This document shows, piece after piece, positions 17,773 to 26,291 of a stretch of 64,000 bases of DNA. Position 1 is the stretch's first letter; each line of letters starts with the position of its first letter. Source of the stretch: Gammaproteobacteria bacterium. GTDB taxonomy: Bacteria; Pseudomonadota; Gammaproteobacteria; UBA6429; Thiohalophilaceae. Where the stretch lies: the NCBI GenBank assembly GCA_016125505.1, contig WGLP01000002.1, positions 496,001 through 560,000 on the forward strand. The letters run 5' to 3'. The translations under genes were made by a program, and so were the position numbers. The notes under the pieces are model-generated. The model saw nothing but the letters and a program-made list of their open reading frames with translations. It made no database searches and had not been told where the DNA came from.

Positions 17773-19542
17773 TCAGACCGCTTTCACCCGGATCAATTCT
17801 TCCCCCTCCGCATCGGTCACGTGCACGGCGCAGGCAATACAGGGATCGAAGCTGTGTATCGTCCGCAGGATCTCGATGGGTTGTTTGGGATCGTACAATT
17901 GATGCCCCACCAGGGAGGCTTCGTATGGCCCGGCCTGACCTTTGGGATCGCGTGGGCCGGCGTTCCAGGTGCTGGGTACGACTGCCTGATAGTTGTCAAT
18001 TTTACCGTCCTTGATAACCACCCAGTGCGCCAGCGCACCACGCGGTGCCTCCATGTAGCCCACACCTTTGCATTCGTGCGGCCAGGTAGACGGCTCCCAC
18101 AGGGTTTCGTTAAAGGTCTTGACGTCACCCTGTTTGATATTGGCGATGAGCTGATTCAGCCAGCCCTGCATGGCGTCGGCAAAGATCTTGGTTTCCAGCG
18201 TGCGGGCAGCGGTGCGGCCCAGGGTCGAATACAGGGCGCTAACCGGCAGGTCCAGTTTTGTCAGGGCCATGTTCACCAGTTCCTTGGTTTGTTCATGGCC
18301 TTTCGCATAGAGCATCAGTACGCGCGCCAGCGGACCGACTTCCATGGGTTTGCCGCGCCAGCGCGGCGATTTGAGCCAGGAGTAAGACTTGTCGACGTCG
18401 AGTTGTGCGTATGGCGGTTTGGGGCCGTCGTAGTGCAATTTGGTTTCACCCGCGTAAGGATGCAGGGGTGTTTCTTTACCGCCTTCATAGTCGTACCAGG
18501 AATGACTGACGTATTCCTGGATCTGCGCCGGGTCATTGAGATCGAGTTCGTGAATGGTGCTGAGGTCACGATCGAGAATCACGCCGCGTGGCACCAGTAA
18601 TTTGCTGATGTCATCGGTGCCGTCCGCCGGAAAATCCCCGTAACACATAAAGTTGCCGACGCCTTCGCCCTGCTGCGCCCAGTCTTTGTAAAAACCGGCG
18701 ATCGCCAGGGTATCCGGGACGTACACCTGATCGACAAAGGCCTGCATGCGTTTGATCACGTTCTGGATCTGATCCAGGCCGGTCTGATTCAAGGCCGTGG
18801 CGCCGGTACCGCCGCGATAGTGCGGGCCCTTGCCATGACCGGGGTGGCCGGGCTGGATACTGATGGCCGAGGGCGCGCCACCGACGAGGAAATTTGGATG
18901 CGGATTCTTGCCGCCGAGGATGGTGTGGATCTGCACCACATCGCGTTGCCAGGCCAGGGCTTCGAGGTAATGCGCCACCGCCATCAAATTAGCCGCGGGT
19001 GGCAGTTTGTAGGCGGGATGTCCCCAGTAACCATTGGCGAAGATCCCCAGCTGGCCGCTCTCGACGAAATTCTTGAGTTTGGTTTGCACGTCGGCAAAGT
19101 AACCCGGCGACGACTTGGGATACGCCGGGCTCACGGTCTGCGCCAGTTCCGAGGTCGCCTTGGGATCGGCCTTGAGCGCGGAAACGACGTCCACCCAGTC
19201 CAGTGCGTGCAGGTGATAAAAGTGCATGACGTGATCGTGCACGTACTGTGCAGCGACCATCAGGTTACGGATCAACTGGGCATTGGGCGGGATGGGATAA
19301 TTCAAGGCGTTTTCCACGGCGCGCACCGAGGCGATACCGTGCACCAGCGTGCATACGCCGCAGATGCGTTGTGCGAAGGCCCAGGCATCGCGCGGATCGC
19401 GTCCGCGCAAAATGATCTCGATCCCGCGCACCATGGTGCCGGATGACCAGGCCTCGGCAATCTTATCGCCATCCGTGCGTGCCTCGATGCGCAAATGGCC
19501 TTCGATGCGGGTGATGGGATCGACGACGACACGTTCGGTCAT
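17773..19542 (-). CDS. hynL: [NiFe] hydrogenase large subunit HynL
   Basis: Catalytic subunit of a group 1 (Isp-type, 1e) membrane-associated hydrogenase, 589 aa. The Ni-binding L1 motif RICGVC has C61 and C64; L2 DPCIACAVH near the C-terminus has C568 and C571. After His574 there is a 15-residue extension (VTDAEGEELIRVKAV) for endoproteolytic removal after Ni insertion, so the protein is a normal precursor. It is the last gene of the operon: ATG at 19542, 3 nt after the isp2 stop with GGAG inside the isp2 end. The placement of large subunit after isp1-isp2 is diagnostic of the hynS-isp1-isp2-hynL arrangement. Confidence 0.96.
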   Translation of the reverse strand: MTERVVVDPITRIEGHLRIEARTDGDKIAEAWSSGTMVRGIEIILRGRDPRDAWAFAQRICGVCTLVHGIASVRAVENALNYPIPPNAQLIRNLMVAAQYVHDHVMHFYHLHALDWVDVVSALKADPKATSELAQTVSPAYPKSSPGYFADVQTKLKNFVESGQLGIFANGYWGHPAYKLPPAANLMAVAHYLEALAWQRDVVQIHTILGGKNPHPNFLVGGAPSAISIQPGHPGHGKGPHYRGGTGATALNQTGLDQIQNVIKRMQAFVDQVYVPDTLAIAGFYKDWAQQGEGVGNFMCYGDFPADGTDDISKLLVPRGVILDRDLSTIHELDLNDPAQIQEYVSHSWYDYEGGKETPLHPYAGETKLHYDGPKPPYAQLDVDKSYSWLKSPRWRGKPMEVGPLARVLMLYAKGHEQTKELVNMALTKLDLPVSALYSTLGRTAARTLETKIFADAMQGWLNQLIANIKQGDVKTFNETLWEPSTWPHECKGVGYMEAPRGALAHWVVIKDGKIDNYQAVVPSTWNAGPRDPKGQAGPYEASLVGHQLYDPKQPIEILRTIHSFDPCIACAVHVTDAEGEELIRVKAV

Positions 19543-19545
19543 GGC

Positions 19546-20829
19546 TTACTCTCCTGTGGCGGGCGGATTGCTTGATGTATCGAGGTAATTGGCAAGTGTC
19601 TCGGTCAGACCGATGACTTCGAGATTCATGTTGTAGTGATCGAGACCGTCTTCGATCATGCTGCGGCAGTTGGAACAGGCAGTGACGATAGTGGTGGCGC
19701 CGATCTCGTCGAGTTGTTTCTTTTTGCGGTTAAATGCCTTGTGGCGCAAATCATCGGCGCGTTCGTTGGCACTGACACCGCCGCCGCCGCCGCAACACCA
19801 GTTTTGCACGCCATGCTCCGTCATTTCCACGTAATCGCCGGCGATCTGCTTGAGCAGGTTGCGCGGTGGATCGATGACACCACCGCGGCGGAGCAGCTGG
19901 CAGGGGTCATGAAAGGTCATGCGCCGTTCGTCCATGCCCGTGGTGCGCAGCTTGCCTTGCAGACGTAATTCTTCCAGCACTTCCAGAATGTGCATGACCT
20001 TGAAGGGCAGGGGGCGGCCGATCAGGTTGGCGCCCTCCCAGCGCAGGGCGACGTAGGCATGACCGCACTCCGGCGTGATGACTGTCTTGACCTTGAGCCG
20101 TGTCGCACCGTCGACGATGCGTTCGATCAATTCCGCGGCGAGATCACTGGCGCCAATCTGGATGCCGGAGTTGGTACCTTCAAATGCCGTCGAACAAAAT
20201 GTCCAGGATACCCCGGCGTGATCGAAGATACGCGCGACCGCCGGGATGATCTCGTTGAACTCCGCGATCTCCGCCGAAGACAACAGCATCAGGTATTCGG
20301 CACCTTCTTTATCCAGCGGGATGGTCAGACCGGTTTCCTTTTCGGCGTGTTTGATTTGCGCCTTGAGGGTCTGCAGGGTCACACCCATGGGGCTGCCCAG
20401 TTCGATGGCGCGCTGCATGGCACCCTTTAGGCCCTTCGGCGCAAAACCGGCGGCGACCATGCCTTCGCGGAATTTGCGAATCATGTAGGTGATATCGTTG
20501 CCGACCGGACAGACCATGGAACAACGGCCGCACAAGGTGCAGCTGTCGTATACCAGTTCTTCCCAGTTCGCCAACTCTTCCTCGGTCACGGGTTTGCTCA
20601 GACCGAGGGCCTTGAGCAGACGACCCATGAAGGTGTACTCCTGCTGCCACACGCGCCGCATGGGTTTCAGTTTATAGATAGGTGTGTACTTGGGATCGCC
20701 GGTCTCGGTGTAAAACAGGCAGGCGTCGGCACACATGCCGCAATGCACGCAACTGGTGAAGAATGACATGGTGGGCGCATCGATCTGTTCGCGCAGGGCG
20801 CGTACGGCCTTGTTGACCTTCTCGCTCAT
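19546..20829 (-). CDS. isp2: Isp2, HdrD-like iron-sulfur protein
   Basis: 427 aa soluble electron-transfer subunit. Two [4Fe-4S] ferredoxin motifs: C27/C30/C33/C37 (CVHCGMCADAC) and C97/C100/C103/C107 (CTLCGRCSMVCP). The C-terminal half has the heterodisulfide-reductase-type CCG domain with FHDPCQLLRRGG, NWCCGGGGGVS and ACSNCRSM. The first CCG repeat is degenerate (TPECGHAY). This is the HdrD/GlpC/DsrK architecture, and with a NarI-like neighbour it identifies Isp2 of HynSL hydrogenases. The ATG overlaps isp1 by 4 nt (ATGA). Inferred role: passing electrons between HynS and Isp1. Confidence 0.93.
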   Translation of the reverse strand: MSEKVNKAVRALREQIDAPTMSFFTSCVHCGMCADACLFYTETGDPKYTPIYKLKPMRRVWQQEYTFMGRLLKALGLSKPVTEEELANWEELVYDSCTLCGRCSMVCPVGNDITYMIRKFREGMVAAGFAPKGLKGAMQRAIELGSPMGVTLQTLKAQIKHAEKETGLTIPLDKEGAEYLMLLSSAEIAEFNEIIPAVARIFDHAGVSWTFCSTAFEGTNSGIQIGASDLAAELIERIVDGATRLKVKTVITPECGHAYVALRWEGANLIGRPLPFKVMHILEVLEELRLQGKLRTTGMDERRMTFHDPCQLLRRGGVIDPPRNLLKQIAGDYVEMTEHGVQNWCCGGGGGVSANERADDLRHKAFNRKKKQLDEIGATTIVTACSNCRSMIEDGLDHYNMNLEVIGLTETLANYLDTSSNPPATGE

Positions 20830-21485
20830 GAGCGAACCCCCTTGTAGCCGGCAAGGGCACCGTTATACCAGCGCGAGATGAAGATGGAGAGCATGTGGCT
20901 CAGTTTGGTGAAAGGAATCGCAATCAACAACACGTTGATACTGACCAGATGCAGCACCAGACTTTTTTCGTATGACATGCCCATGGGATGAAATACGAGG
21001 AAACCGGTGACGAGCGGGGCGATGGTCAGGAGCCAGACGAGGTAATCCTGGTAATCGCTGATTTGCTTTAATACCGGATCCAGCAGGCGATGAAGCAGTA
21101 AGGCAACCAGCGCGGAGATGCTGAGCAAGGCGACGATATCGATAATGACCGTGGGGAGCGCCGGCCAGCCGAAACCGAGCAGATGTTTGAACACCAGGAT
21201 ATGTTCGCTTAAGAAGAACAGGGTAAGAAACAAGCCGATGTGAAAGATGTAGCCGGCGATATGGGTAAAGTAACTGCGGTGGCTCATCCCGGATTGCGGT
21301 ATGGAACGGGTCAGGATAGTGCGCAGACCAGGACCGAACTGGCTGCCACGCGCTACCGAGAAATTTCGGGCGCGACCGGCAACAATGTTTTGGACGATGC
21401 GAAAAACCAGGCCGAGGAAAAACACGGCAATGGATATTTGTAGTCCTGTACCCCTTAACCACGCCAGCAGTTCACTCTCGCTCAT
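20826..21485 (-). CDS. isp1: Isp1, NarI-like cytochrome b membrane subunit
   Basis: 219 aa with five predicted membrane helices (about residues 15-35, 73-95, 108-130, 147-167, 177-203). Histidines in HRSYFTHIAGYIFHIGLF and in HLVSINVLLIAIPFTKLSHM are placed as for di-haem b ligation in NarI/DsrM-type subunits. It anchors the hydrogenase and exchanges electrons with quinone. It starts 2 nt after the hynS stop and overlaps isp2 by 4 nt, so the three are translationally coupled. Confidence 0.92.
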   Translation of the reverse strand: MSESELLAWLRGTGLQISIAVFFLGLVFRIVQNIVAGRARNFSVARGSQFGPGLRTILTRSIPQSGMSHRSYFTHIAGYIFHIGLFLTLFFLSEHILVFKHLLGFGWPALPTVIIDIVALLSISALVALLLHRLLDPVLKQISDYQDYLVWLLTIAPLVTGFLVFHPMGMSYEKSLVLHLVSINVLLIAIPFTKLSHMLSIFISRWYNGALAGYKGVRS

Positions 21486-21487
21486 GG

Positions 21488-22576
21488 TCAGTCTCCCAGA
21501 TCTTTGATGGTCAGTTTTTCATGTTCCTGTTTGGCCTTGCTGCGTTTGTGATGATCGTACAAGCCAAAACCGATACCGGCGGCCGCGCCGGCGACGATGG
21601 CCACTTCCGCCATGGTGCGGACATTGGCGGTGGGGGCGGACAGCGCCTGATAAAAACTGCCGGCATCCCAGAAATCCGGTTCGGAACATCCCAGGCAGGG
21701 ATGGCCTGACTGAATGGGAAAGCTTACACCGTGATTCCATTTTGTGGTGGCACAGGCGTTGTGTGTGGTCGGACCCTTGCAGCCTAATTCATATAAGCAC
21801 CAGCCGTTGCGCGCGCCTTCGTCGTCAAAGGTCTTGGCAAACTTGCCTTGATCGTAGAACGGCCGGCGATAACAACGGTCGTGAATGCTGTCGCCATAGA
21901 AGGCGAGCGGCCGGTGGTATTGATCCAGATCCGGCAGGGTGCCGAAGGTGAGATAGTGCGCGAGCACGCCGGTGATCACCACCGGGATCGGCGGACAACC
22001 CGAGACATTGATTATCGGTTTGTCCTTGATGATGTCGGTCACGGCAACCGCGCCGGTGGGATTCGGGTTGGCATGCGGGATACCGCCGAACGCGGCACAG
22101 GTGCCGACGGCGACAATGGCGGCGGCGCCCTTGGCGACCTCCTCTAACATTTGCAGGTTGGTAACACCGGCAATGGTGGAATAGACGCCATTGTCTTTAG
22201 TGGGAATGGAACCGTCCACAATAAGTAAATACTTGCCGAAATTGTCGTGCATGGCGCGTTCACGCGCGGCCTCCGCTGCGGTACCCGCAGCGGCTTGTAG
22301 AGTGTGGTGGTAGTCCAGCGAAATCGCGTCGAAGATCAGGTTTTCCACTGTCGGACTGTGCGAGCGGGTAAGTGATTCAGTGCACCCGGTGCACTCCTGA
22401 AAGGATAGCCAGATGACGGAAGGTCGTTTGGCCTTGCCCAGGGCATCGGCAATGGCGCCGGCCATGCCCGGCGGCAGTGCCATCAGGCTGGCCATGGCGG
22501 TGCAAAATTTCAGAAAGCCGCGCCGCGAGATGCCTTGTTGTCGTAAGCGTTCCTCAAGGGTTTGCTCGGTGGGCAT
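21488..22576 (-). CDS. hynS: [NiFe] hydrogenase small subunit HynS (Tat-exported)
   Basis: 362 aa. Twin-arginine signal SRRGFLKF (residues 17-24) directs folded HynSL across the inner membrane. ECTGCTE (C62, C65) starts the proximal cluster; it has Gly, not the extra Cys of O2-tolerant group 1d enzymes, so a standard [4Fe-4S] proximal cluster is expected. Distal and medial ligands lie in HDRCYRRP, WCLYELGCKGP and HPCLGCSEP. A C-terminal helix (MAEVAIVAGAAAGIGFGLY) anchors it. The ATG at 22576 follows GGAGG by 5 nt; a GTG one codon upstream is less well placed. Confidence 0.96.
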   Translation of the reverse strand: MPTEQTLEERLRQQGISRRGFLKFCTAMASLMALPPGMAGAIADALGKAKRPSVIWLSFQECTGCTESLTRSHSPTVENLIFDAISLDYHHTLQAAAGTAAEAARERAMHDNFGKYLLIVDGSIPTKDNGVYSTIAGVTNLQMLEEVAKGAAAIVAVGTCAAFGGIPHANPNPTGAVAVTDIIKDKPIINVSGCPPIPVVITGVLAHYLTFGTLPDLDQYHRPLAFYGDSIHDRCYRRPFYDQGKFAKTFDDEGARNGWCLYELGCKGPTTHNACATTKWNHGVSFPIQSGHPCLGCSEPDFWDAGSFYQALSAPTANVRTMAEVAIVAGAAAGIGFGLYDHHKRSKAKQEHEKLTIKDLGD

Positions 22577-22598
22577 CACGTCCTCCTTCCCGTGGCGG

Positions 22599-23030
22599 TT
22601 AGTCGTGAGATGGCAGTGTTTGTAAATATTTTTTTAACAGCGTTCTGCTGTCGATGAGATCCGGTACCTGCGTTTTAAGAATATCAGGCAACTGTGTAAC
22701 TTCAATGATCTCCGCCATGATTTCATCATGGGTGTTGTAATGCAGCAACCACCAGATTCCGGAAAATCGCGTTTCTTTGATCTCGCTCATTCCCAGGGCG
22801 TCGATTCGTGCCTTGACTTCGCCTTCGCCAAGAAACTGCATAAGTAAATCATGATCCCCGGGCGGCAATGGCAGGCTGCGAATATCAATGCGGCTTTCTT
22901 CGCCGCGTTCGATCAGTGCGGAAAGCATGTCCTGCAACTCCTGCAACAGGGCCATGATCTGAGGCGATAGCGTCAGATCGCCGATGTTGGTAACAGCTTC
23001 GATTTGGGAGCTCTCAGTGAATTCACTCAT
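22599..23030 (-). CDS. Hydrogenase expression/maturation protein, HupH/HyaF family
   Basis: 143 aa, soluble, acidic. IDIRSLPLPPGDHDLL, LGEGEVKARI and the region FSGIWWLLHYN with a later EIIEVTQLPDIL match the C-terminal HupH/HyaF domain; full-length HupH is about 280 aa, so this is a short version. Family members help assemble the small subunit or its Fe-S clusters. It overlaps hynD by 4 nt (ATGA) and lies 22 nt upstream of hynS, so it is in the same operon. Confidence 0.85.
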   Translation of the reverse strand: MSEFTESSQIEAVTNIGDLTLSPQIMALLQELQDMLSALIERGEESRIDIRSLPLPPGDHDLLMQFLGEGEVKARIDALGMSEIKETRFSGIWWLLHYNTHDEIMAEIIEVTQLPDILKTQVPDLIDSRTLLKKYLQTLPSHD

Positions 23031-23494
23031 TGCTGCCAGGCCTCGATCAAGGCAACAACCCTGGCGCAGGCTGTCGGGATAGCTGCCTGGACATCTGCAC
23101 AGGGGACGTCTCCCCAGTCGATGGTGCGGGGTTGAATACCAATCAGGGCGCGCCGTGCCGGCAGGTGCTCCGACAGGGCGGCGATGCTGAGCAGGTCCAT
23201 CAGACTGACTTCGTGGACGCTGCTTTTACGGTTATGACTCAGGAACTGATCCATTTCGCTTCCGACAAAGGTACGCACGGTACCTGCCGGTGCGTGCAAT
23301 TGTGTAGCGTCGATGACGATCAGATTTTGTGCCTCTTCGATCAGGCCGGCCAGGGTAAAACTCAGGGTGCCGCCGTCGATGTAGTCTGTCTCGGGGAGGT
23401 TCGCATGATGTTGTTGCAGATAATTTATGGCGTGCACACCGGCGCCTTCGTCGGAAAGCAGGGTGTTGCCGATGCCAAGGACCACGGTGCGCAT
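23027..23494 (-). CDS. hynD: Hydrogenase maturation endopeptidase HynD (HyaD/HupD family)
   Basis: 155 aa nickel-dependent protease that removes the C-terminal tail of the large subunit once Ni is inserted. The start VLGIGNTLLSDEGAGV and candidate Ni ligands E16, D62 (VIDA) and H94 (SSVHEVSL) correspond to those of HyaD/HybD. Its natural target is HynL, whose cleavable tail is present in the same operon. First gene of the operon; the upstream 130 nt are shared with a divergent small exported protein. No clear Shine-Dalgarno is seen. Confidence 0.93.
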   Translation of the reverse strand: MRTVVLGIGNTLLSDEGAGVHAINYLQQHHANLPETDYIDGGTLSFTLAGLIEEAQNLIVIDATQLHAPAGTVRTFVGSEMDQFLSHNRKSSVHEVSLMDLLSIAALSEHLPARRALIGIQPRTIDWGDVPCADVQAAIPTACARVVALIEAWQQ

Positions 23495-23621
23495 AGCTTC
23501 TGAGTCGAGTATGAATATGGATTCACACTAGCATAGCGGCTGCCCGGCTGCATCCATTGCGGTACACGAGGGCGAGTGGTATTTTCTGGCCATTGCGTCT
23601 GTGACATGACAGGGAGGGGAG

Positions 23622-23900
23622 ATGAACATACGCTATATAAAAACCGGCGCGCTTGTGATCGGGCTGGGGATGGTGAGCTATATCTTCTTCCCCGTGAATG
23701 GGCAAGCCGATAAACAGGTCACGCGTTCCACCAACAGCGTACAGACAAATTCCACCCGGCCGGCGAAAGTGACATCCAGAAAGTCAGATACGCCACGCAG
23801 GCATGTTACCGAGGCGCGGATTGAGCCGGACACTGCCCTGCGTAAATCAGCGCCGAAACGCCGCAGCGGTCCGCCTTCCAAAATGTACGGTGGTCTTTAA
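23622..23900 (+). CDS. Small basic exported protein, unknown function
   Basis: 92 aa, preceded by AGGGAGGGGAG directly before the ATG. An N-terminal hydrophobic segment (residues 9-24, ALVIGLGMVSYIFFPV) may be a signal peptide or anchor. The rest is polar and strongly basic (many Arg, Lys, Ser, Thr; RRHVTEARIEP, APKRRSGPPSK), probably disordered. No family recognised. It is divergent from hynD and convergent with the GST gene (6 nt apart). Confidence 0.6.
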   Translation: MNIRYIKTGALVIGLGMVSYIFFPVNGQADKQVTRSTNSVQTNSTRPAKVTSRKSDTPRRHVTEARIEPDTALRKSAPKRRSGPPSKMYGGL

Positions 23901-23905
23901 CTGCC

Positions 23906-24640
23906 TTAGCGATAGGTATTGTAGATGGTATTCACCCAGCGAAAGACCGGGCTGCTGATGTGCGCCTTGCGGTAATCCTGCAAGGCAGTGGCCGTCAGCG
24001 AACGCGCTTTCATATATCCGCGTTCCGGCAGGACCAGCGGTGACAGGAGTGCGCACACGCTGAGGTCGGCGCGGCTGAAGCGATCGCCCACCAGGAACGG
24101 TTGCGTCTGCAGCTGCTTTTCCAGGGTCGTTAAGGCCTTGTCCACCACGTGCATGGCAACCCCTGCCGTGCGCGGATTTATTTTGGCGACAGCGCGCATG
24201 CGTCGTCCGAGCCGTTTGAAGATCAGACGCATCAGGAGATTTCCGTACCAGGGACCGTCCTCGCAAAACAAGGGGATCAATGTCTTCGGCTCGTCGAGCA
24301 GGTAGTGATAGTAAAAACAGCGCAGGGGGTCGGCAATCTTGTCGGCGGCAAAGCGTTCCCAGTCGGCGGCCTGTTCGCGCAGCTTGCTGTCTTGCGGCGT
24401 CAGTGGTTTCTCAGACACGGTCGCATCGAGGTAGTCGATAATCTGGTCCGAACCCTGAATGATCGTATTTTGCATACGCAATACCGGCACGCTGCTGTCT
24501 GCTGCGATCGATTTGATTTTTTTGATGTGCGGCCCGGGTAACAGCGTCTGGGTTTTAAATGGCACGCCTTTATAGTCCAGCGCCCAGCGCGCCTTCTCGC
24601 AGTAATGGGAAACCGGAAATTGGTAGAGCAGAGTCGGCAT
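23906..24640 (-). CDS. Glutathione S-transferase family protein
   Basis: 244 aa. The N-terminal thioredoxin-fold domain opens LLYQFPVSHYCEKARWALDY (split as YQFPVSHYCEK and ARWALDY), where Ser/Cys at 10-13 is the expected catalytic region, and has SSVPVLRMQ with the cis-Pro that binds glutathione. The C-terminal all-helical domain contains PFLVGDRFSRADLSVCALL, the conserved N-capping box. Substrate unknown. The ATG at 24640 has no strong ribosome binding site. Confidence 0.86.
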   Translation of the reverse strand: MPTLLYQFPVSHYCEKARWALDYKGVPFKTQTLLPGPHIKKIKSIAADSSVPVLRMQNTIIQGSDQIIDYLDATVSEKPLTPQDSKLREQAADWERFAADKIADPLRCFYYHYLLDEPKTLIPLFCEDGPWYGNLLMRLIFKRLGRRMRAVAKINPRTAGVAMHVVDKALTTLEKQLQTQPFLVGDRFSRADLSVCALLSPLVLPERGYMKARSLTATALQDYRKAHISSPVFRWVNTIYNTYR

Positions 24641-24749
24641 GACAATGATTCGAATCTGGCAGGAAGAATGGCAGGCTAGCGCACTCGCGGGAAAAAGTCA
24701 TGAACCCTTGCTGCGAAATGTCGAGTCGCGCAGGACTCGGCGGCCGCGT

Positions 24750-26195
24750 TCACTCGCCGTGCTGGCGCATGCGTTGCAACATGGATTGCTCCCACAACAG
24801 GAAGCGGTTATCGAGTATGGAGTTGTCCCGCGGCTTGAACCATTCGCCGTGTTCGTTCTCCGGCCAGTGCATGGGCATCTTTGCCACCAGGTAAGCCAGA
24901 CCGCGCGCCGTGGCCTCCACCTGCTTTGGCCGGTACACGGGTAAACGACTGAGGTCGGCCAGCCGCTGACAGAGATTATCGAGATGCGCGAGGCCACCGG
25001 AGATCTGCAACTGTTGCGGAGGCGATGCGAACTTCATCATCTCCTGCACATTGGCGTTGAGCAGAAACACGATGCTGTCGATCACGGCGACGTATTTGCC
25101 TTCGATACTACTGTCTTCCTGTAATTCACTTTCGAAATCGGCAATCCAGTACGGTGCCGCCAGTCCGGATACGCCGTTGAGAAACAGGGGCGGGTCGGTA
25201 ACGCGTTCCAGCCACTGCGGTAACTTCGTCCACAGATCGTCGACCGGATATTGTTTTTGCAACCACTCGATGGCGGCGCCGGCGCCGTTAACGGTACCTT
25301 CCAGCACGTAACGACTGTCCTTGGGGTCAGAATAGATCACGCTCGTGAGCAGACGCCGTGCGTAGAGCAAGGCATAACCGGACGGGCGCGAGACAAAGGC
25401 GCCGGTGCCGATATTGACGTAGGCGGTGTCGTATTGCAGATCGCCGTAGGCATACAACGCTGAGGATTGATCGCCGGTCACGACAGTCAAAGGGATGCGG
25501 TAGTTTTCAATTTCCAGCGTGCCGTAGTGATGTGAGGTCGCAACACATTGCGGCAGGTTGTCGGAGGCAATGCCGAATTTATCCAGCAGGAATTGATCCC
25601 AATCCTTGCGGTGGATATGCCAGAGCAGGGTGCGGGAGGCATTCACGGGGTCGGCAAAACAATTTTTTTCCGCGACCAGTTTGTACACCAGGTAACTGCT
25701 CATGGGGCCGAAATACAGGCGTCTCTCTGCCTGCGCCTGTTTGACCGCGTCCAGATTATCCAGACACCAGCGCAATTTACTGGCACCGTAATGTGCGCTG
25801 GGAAACAGGCCGGTGGTTTTGTGAATATCGAGTCGGTCCAGATCCAGTTGTTTCATCCAGGCATGGGCGCGCGTGTCCTGCCAGCTGATGATGGGGGATA
25901 ATGCCGCGCCGGAGATTTTGTCCCAGCACACCACGTTGGATCGCTGTGTCGCCAGTCCCGCTGCCTCGACAAACTGTGCCCGTGGCCCGAGTTGTTGGAT
26001 GACATCGCTGATGCTGTCGCGAATGGACTGCACTAAATCGTCTGCATTGTGTTCGACGAAATGTGTCCGGGGATGCAGGGTCTGGATAGGCCGTTCACTG
26101 CGCGCCACCACTTCGCCTTCCAGATTGAAGACCATGGCGCGGCTGGCATGACCACCTTGATCGATAGCGAGAAAAAGACTTCTGTTGTTGTACAC
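24750..26195 (-). CDS. FGGY-family carbohydrate kinase (glycerol kinase-like)
   Basis: 481 aa beginning with GTG at 26195 (ACGGAT 4 nt upstream). N-terminal phosphate-1 motif LAIDQGGHASRA resembles GlpK LDQGTTSSRA with one change (DQGG); GLATQRSNVVCWD, IISWQDTRA, the catalytic-base block VTGDQSSALYAYG and the adenosine motif ISGGLAHLD are all present. GlpK is 500 aa and shares these, but the usual C-terminal FGGY signature is divergent, so the sugar or polyol substrate is uncertain. It follows trhP on the same strand (96-nt gap). Confidence 0.8.
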   Translation of the reverse strand: MYNNRSLFLAIDQGGHASRAMVFNLEGEVVARSERPIQTLHPRTHFVEHNADDLVQSIRDSISDVIQQLGPRAQFVEAAGLATQRSNVVCWDKISGAALSPIISWQDTRAHAWMKQLDLDRLDIHKTTGLFPSAHYGASKLRWCLDNLDAVKQAQAERRLYFGPMSSYLVYKLVAEKNCFADPVNASRTLLWHIHRKDWDQFLLDKFGIASDNLPQCVATSHHYGTLEIENYRIPLTVVTGDQSSALYAYGDLQYDTAYVNIGTGAFVSRPSGYALLYARRLLTSVIYSDPKDSRYVLEGTVNGAGAAIEWLQKQYPVDDLWTKLPQWLERVTDPPLFLNGVSGLAAPYWIADFESELQEDSSIEGKYVAVIDSIVFLLNANVQEMMKFASPPQQLQISGGLAHLDNLCQRLADLSRLPVYRPKQVEATARGLAYLVAKMPMHWPENEHGEWFKPRDNSILDNRFLLWEQSMLQRMRQHGE

Positions 26196-26291
26196 GATCC
26201 GTCGCTTTGTGTTGTTGTCTTTTGATTATCGGCGTCCGTTAATCCGGATTTTAATCATGGTATGCGTTGCAGGTCGTGCTGTCGAGTCAGG

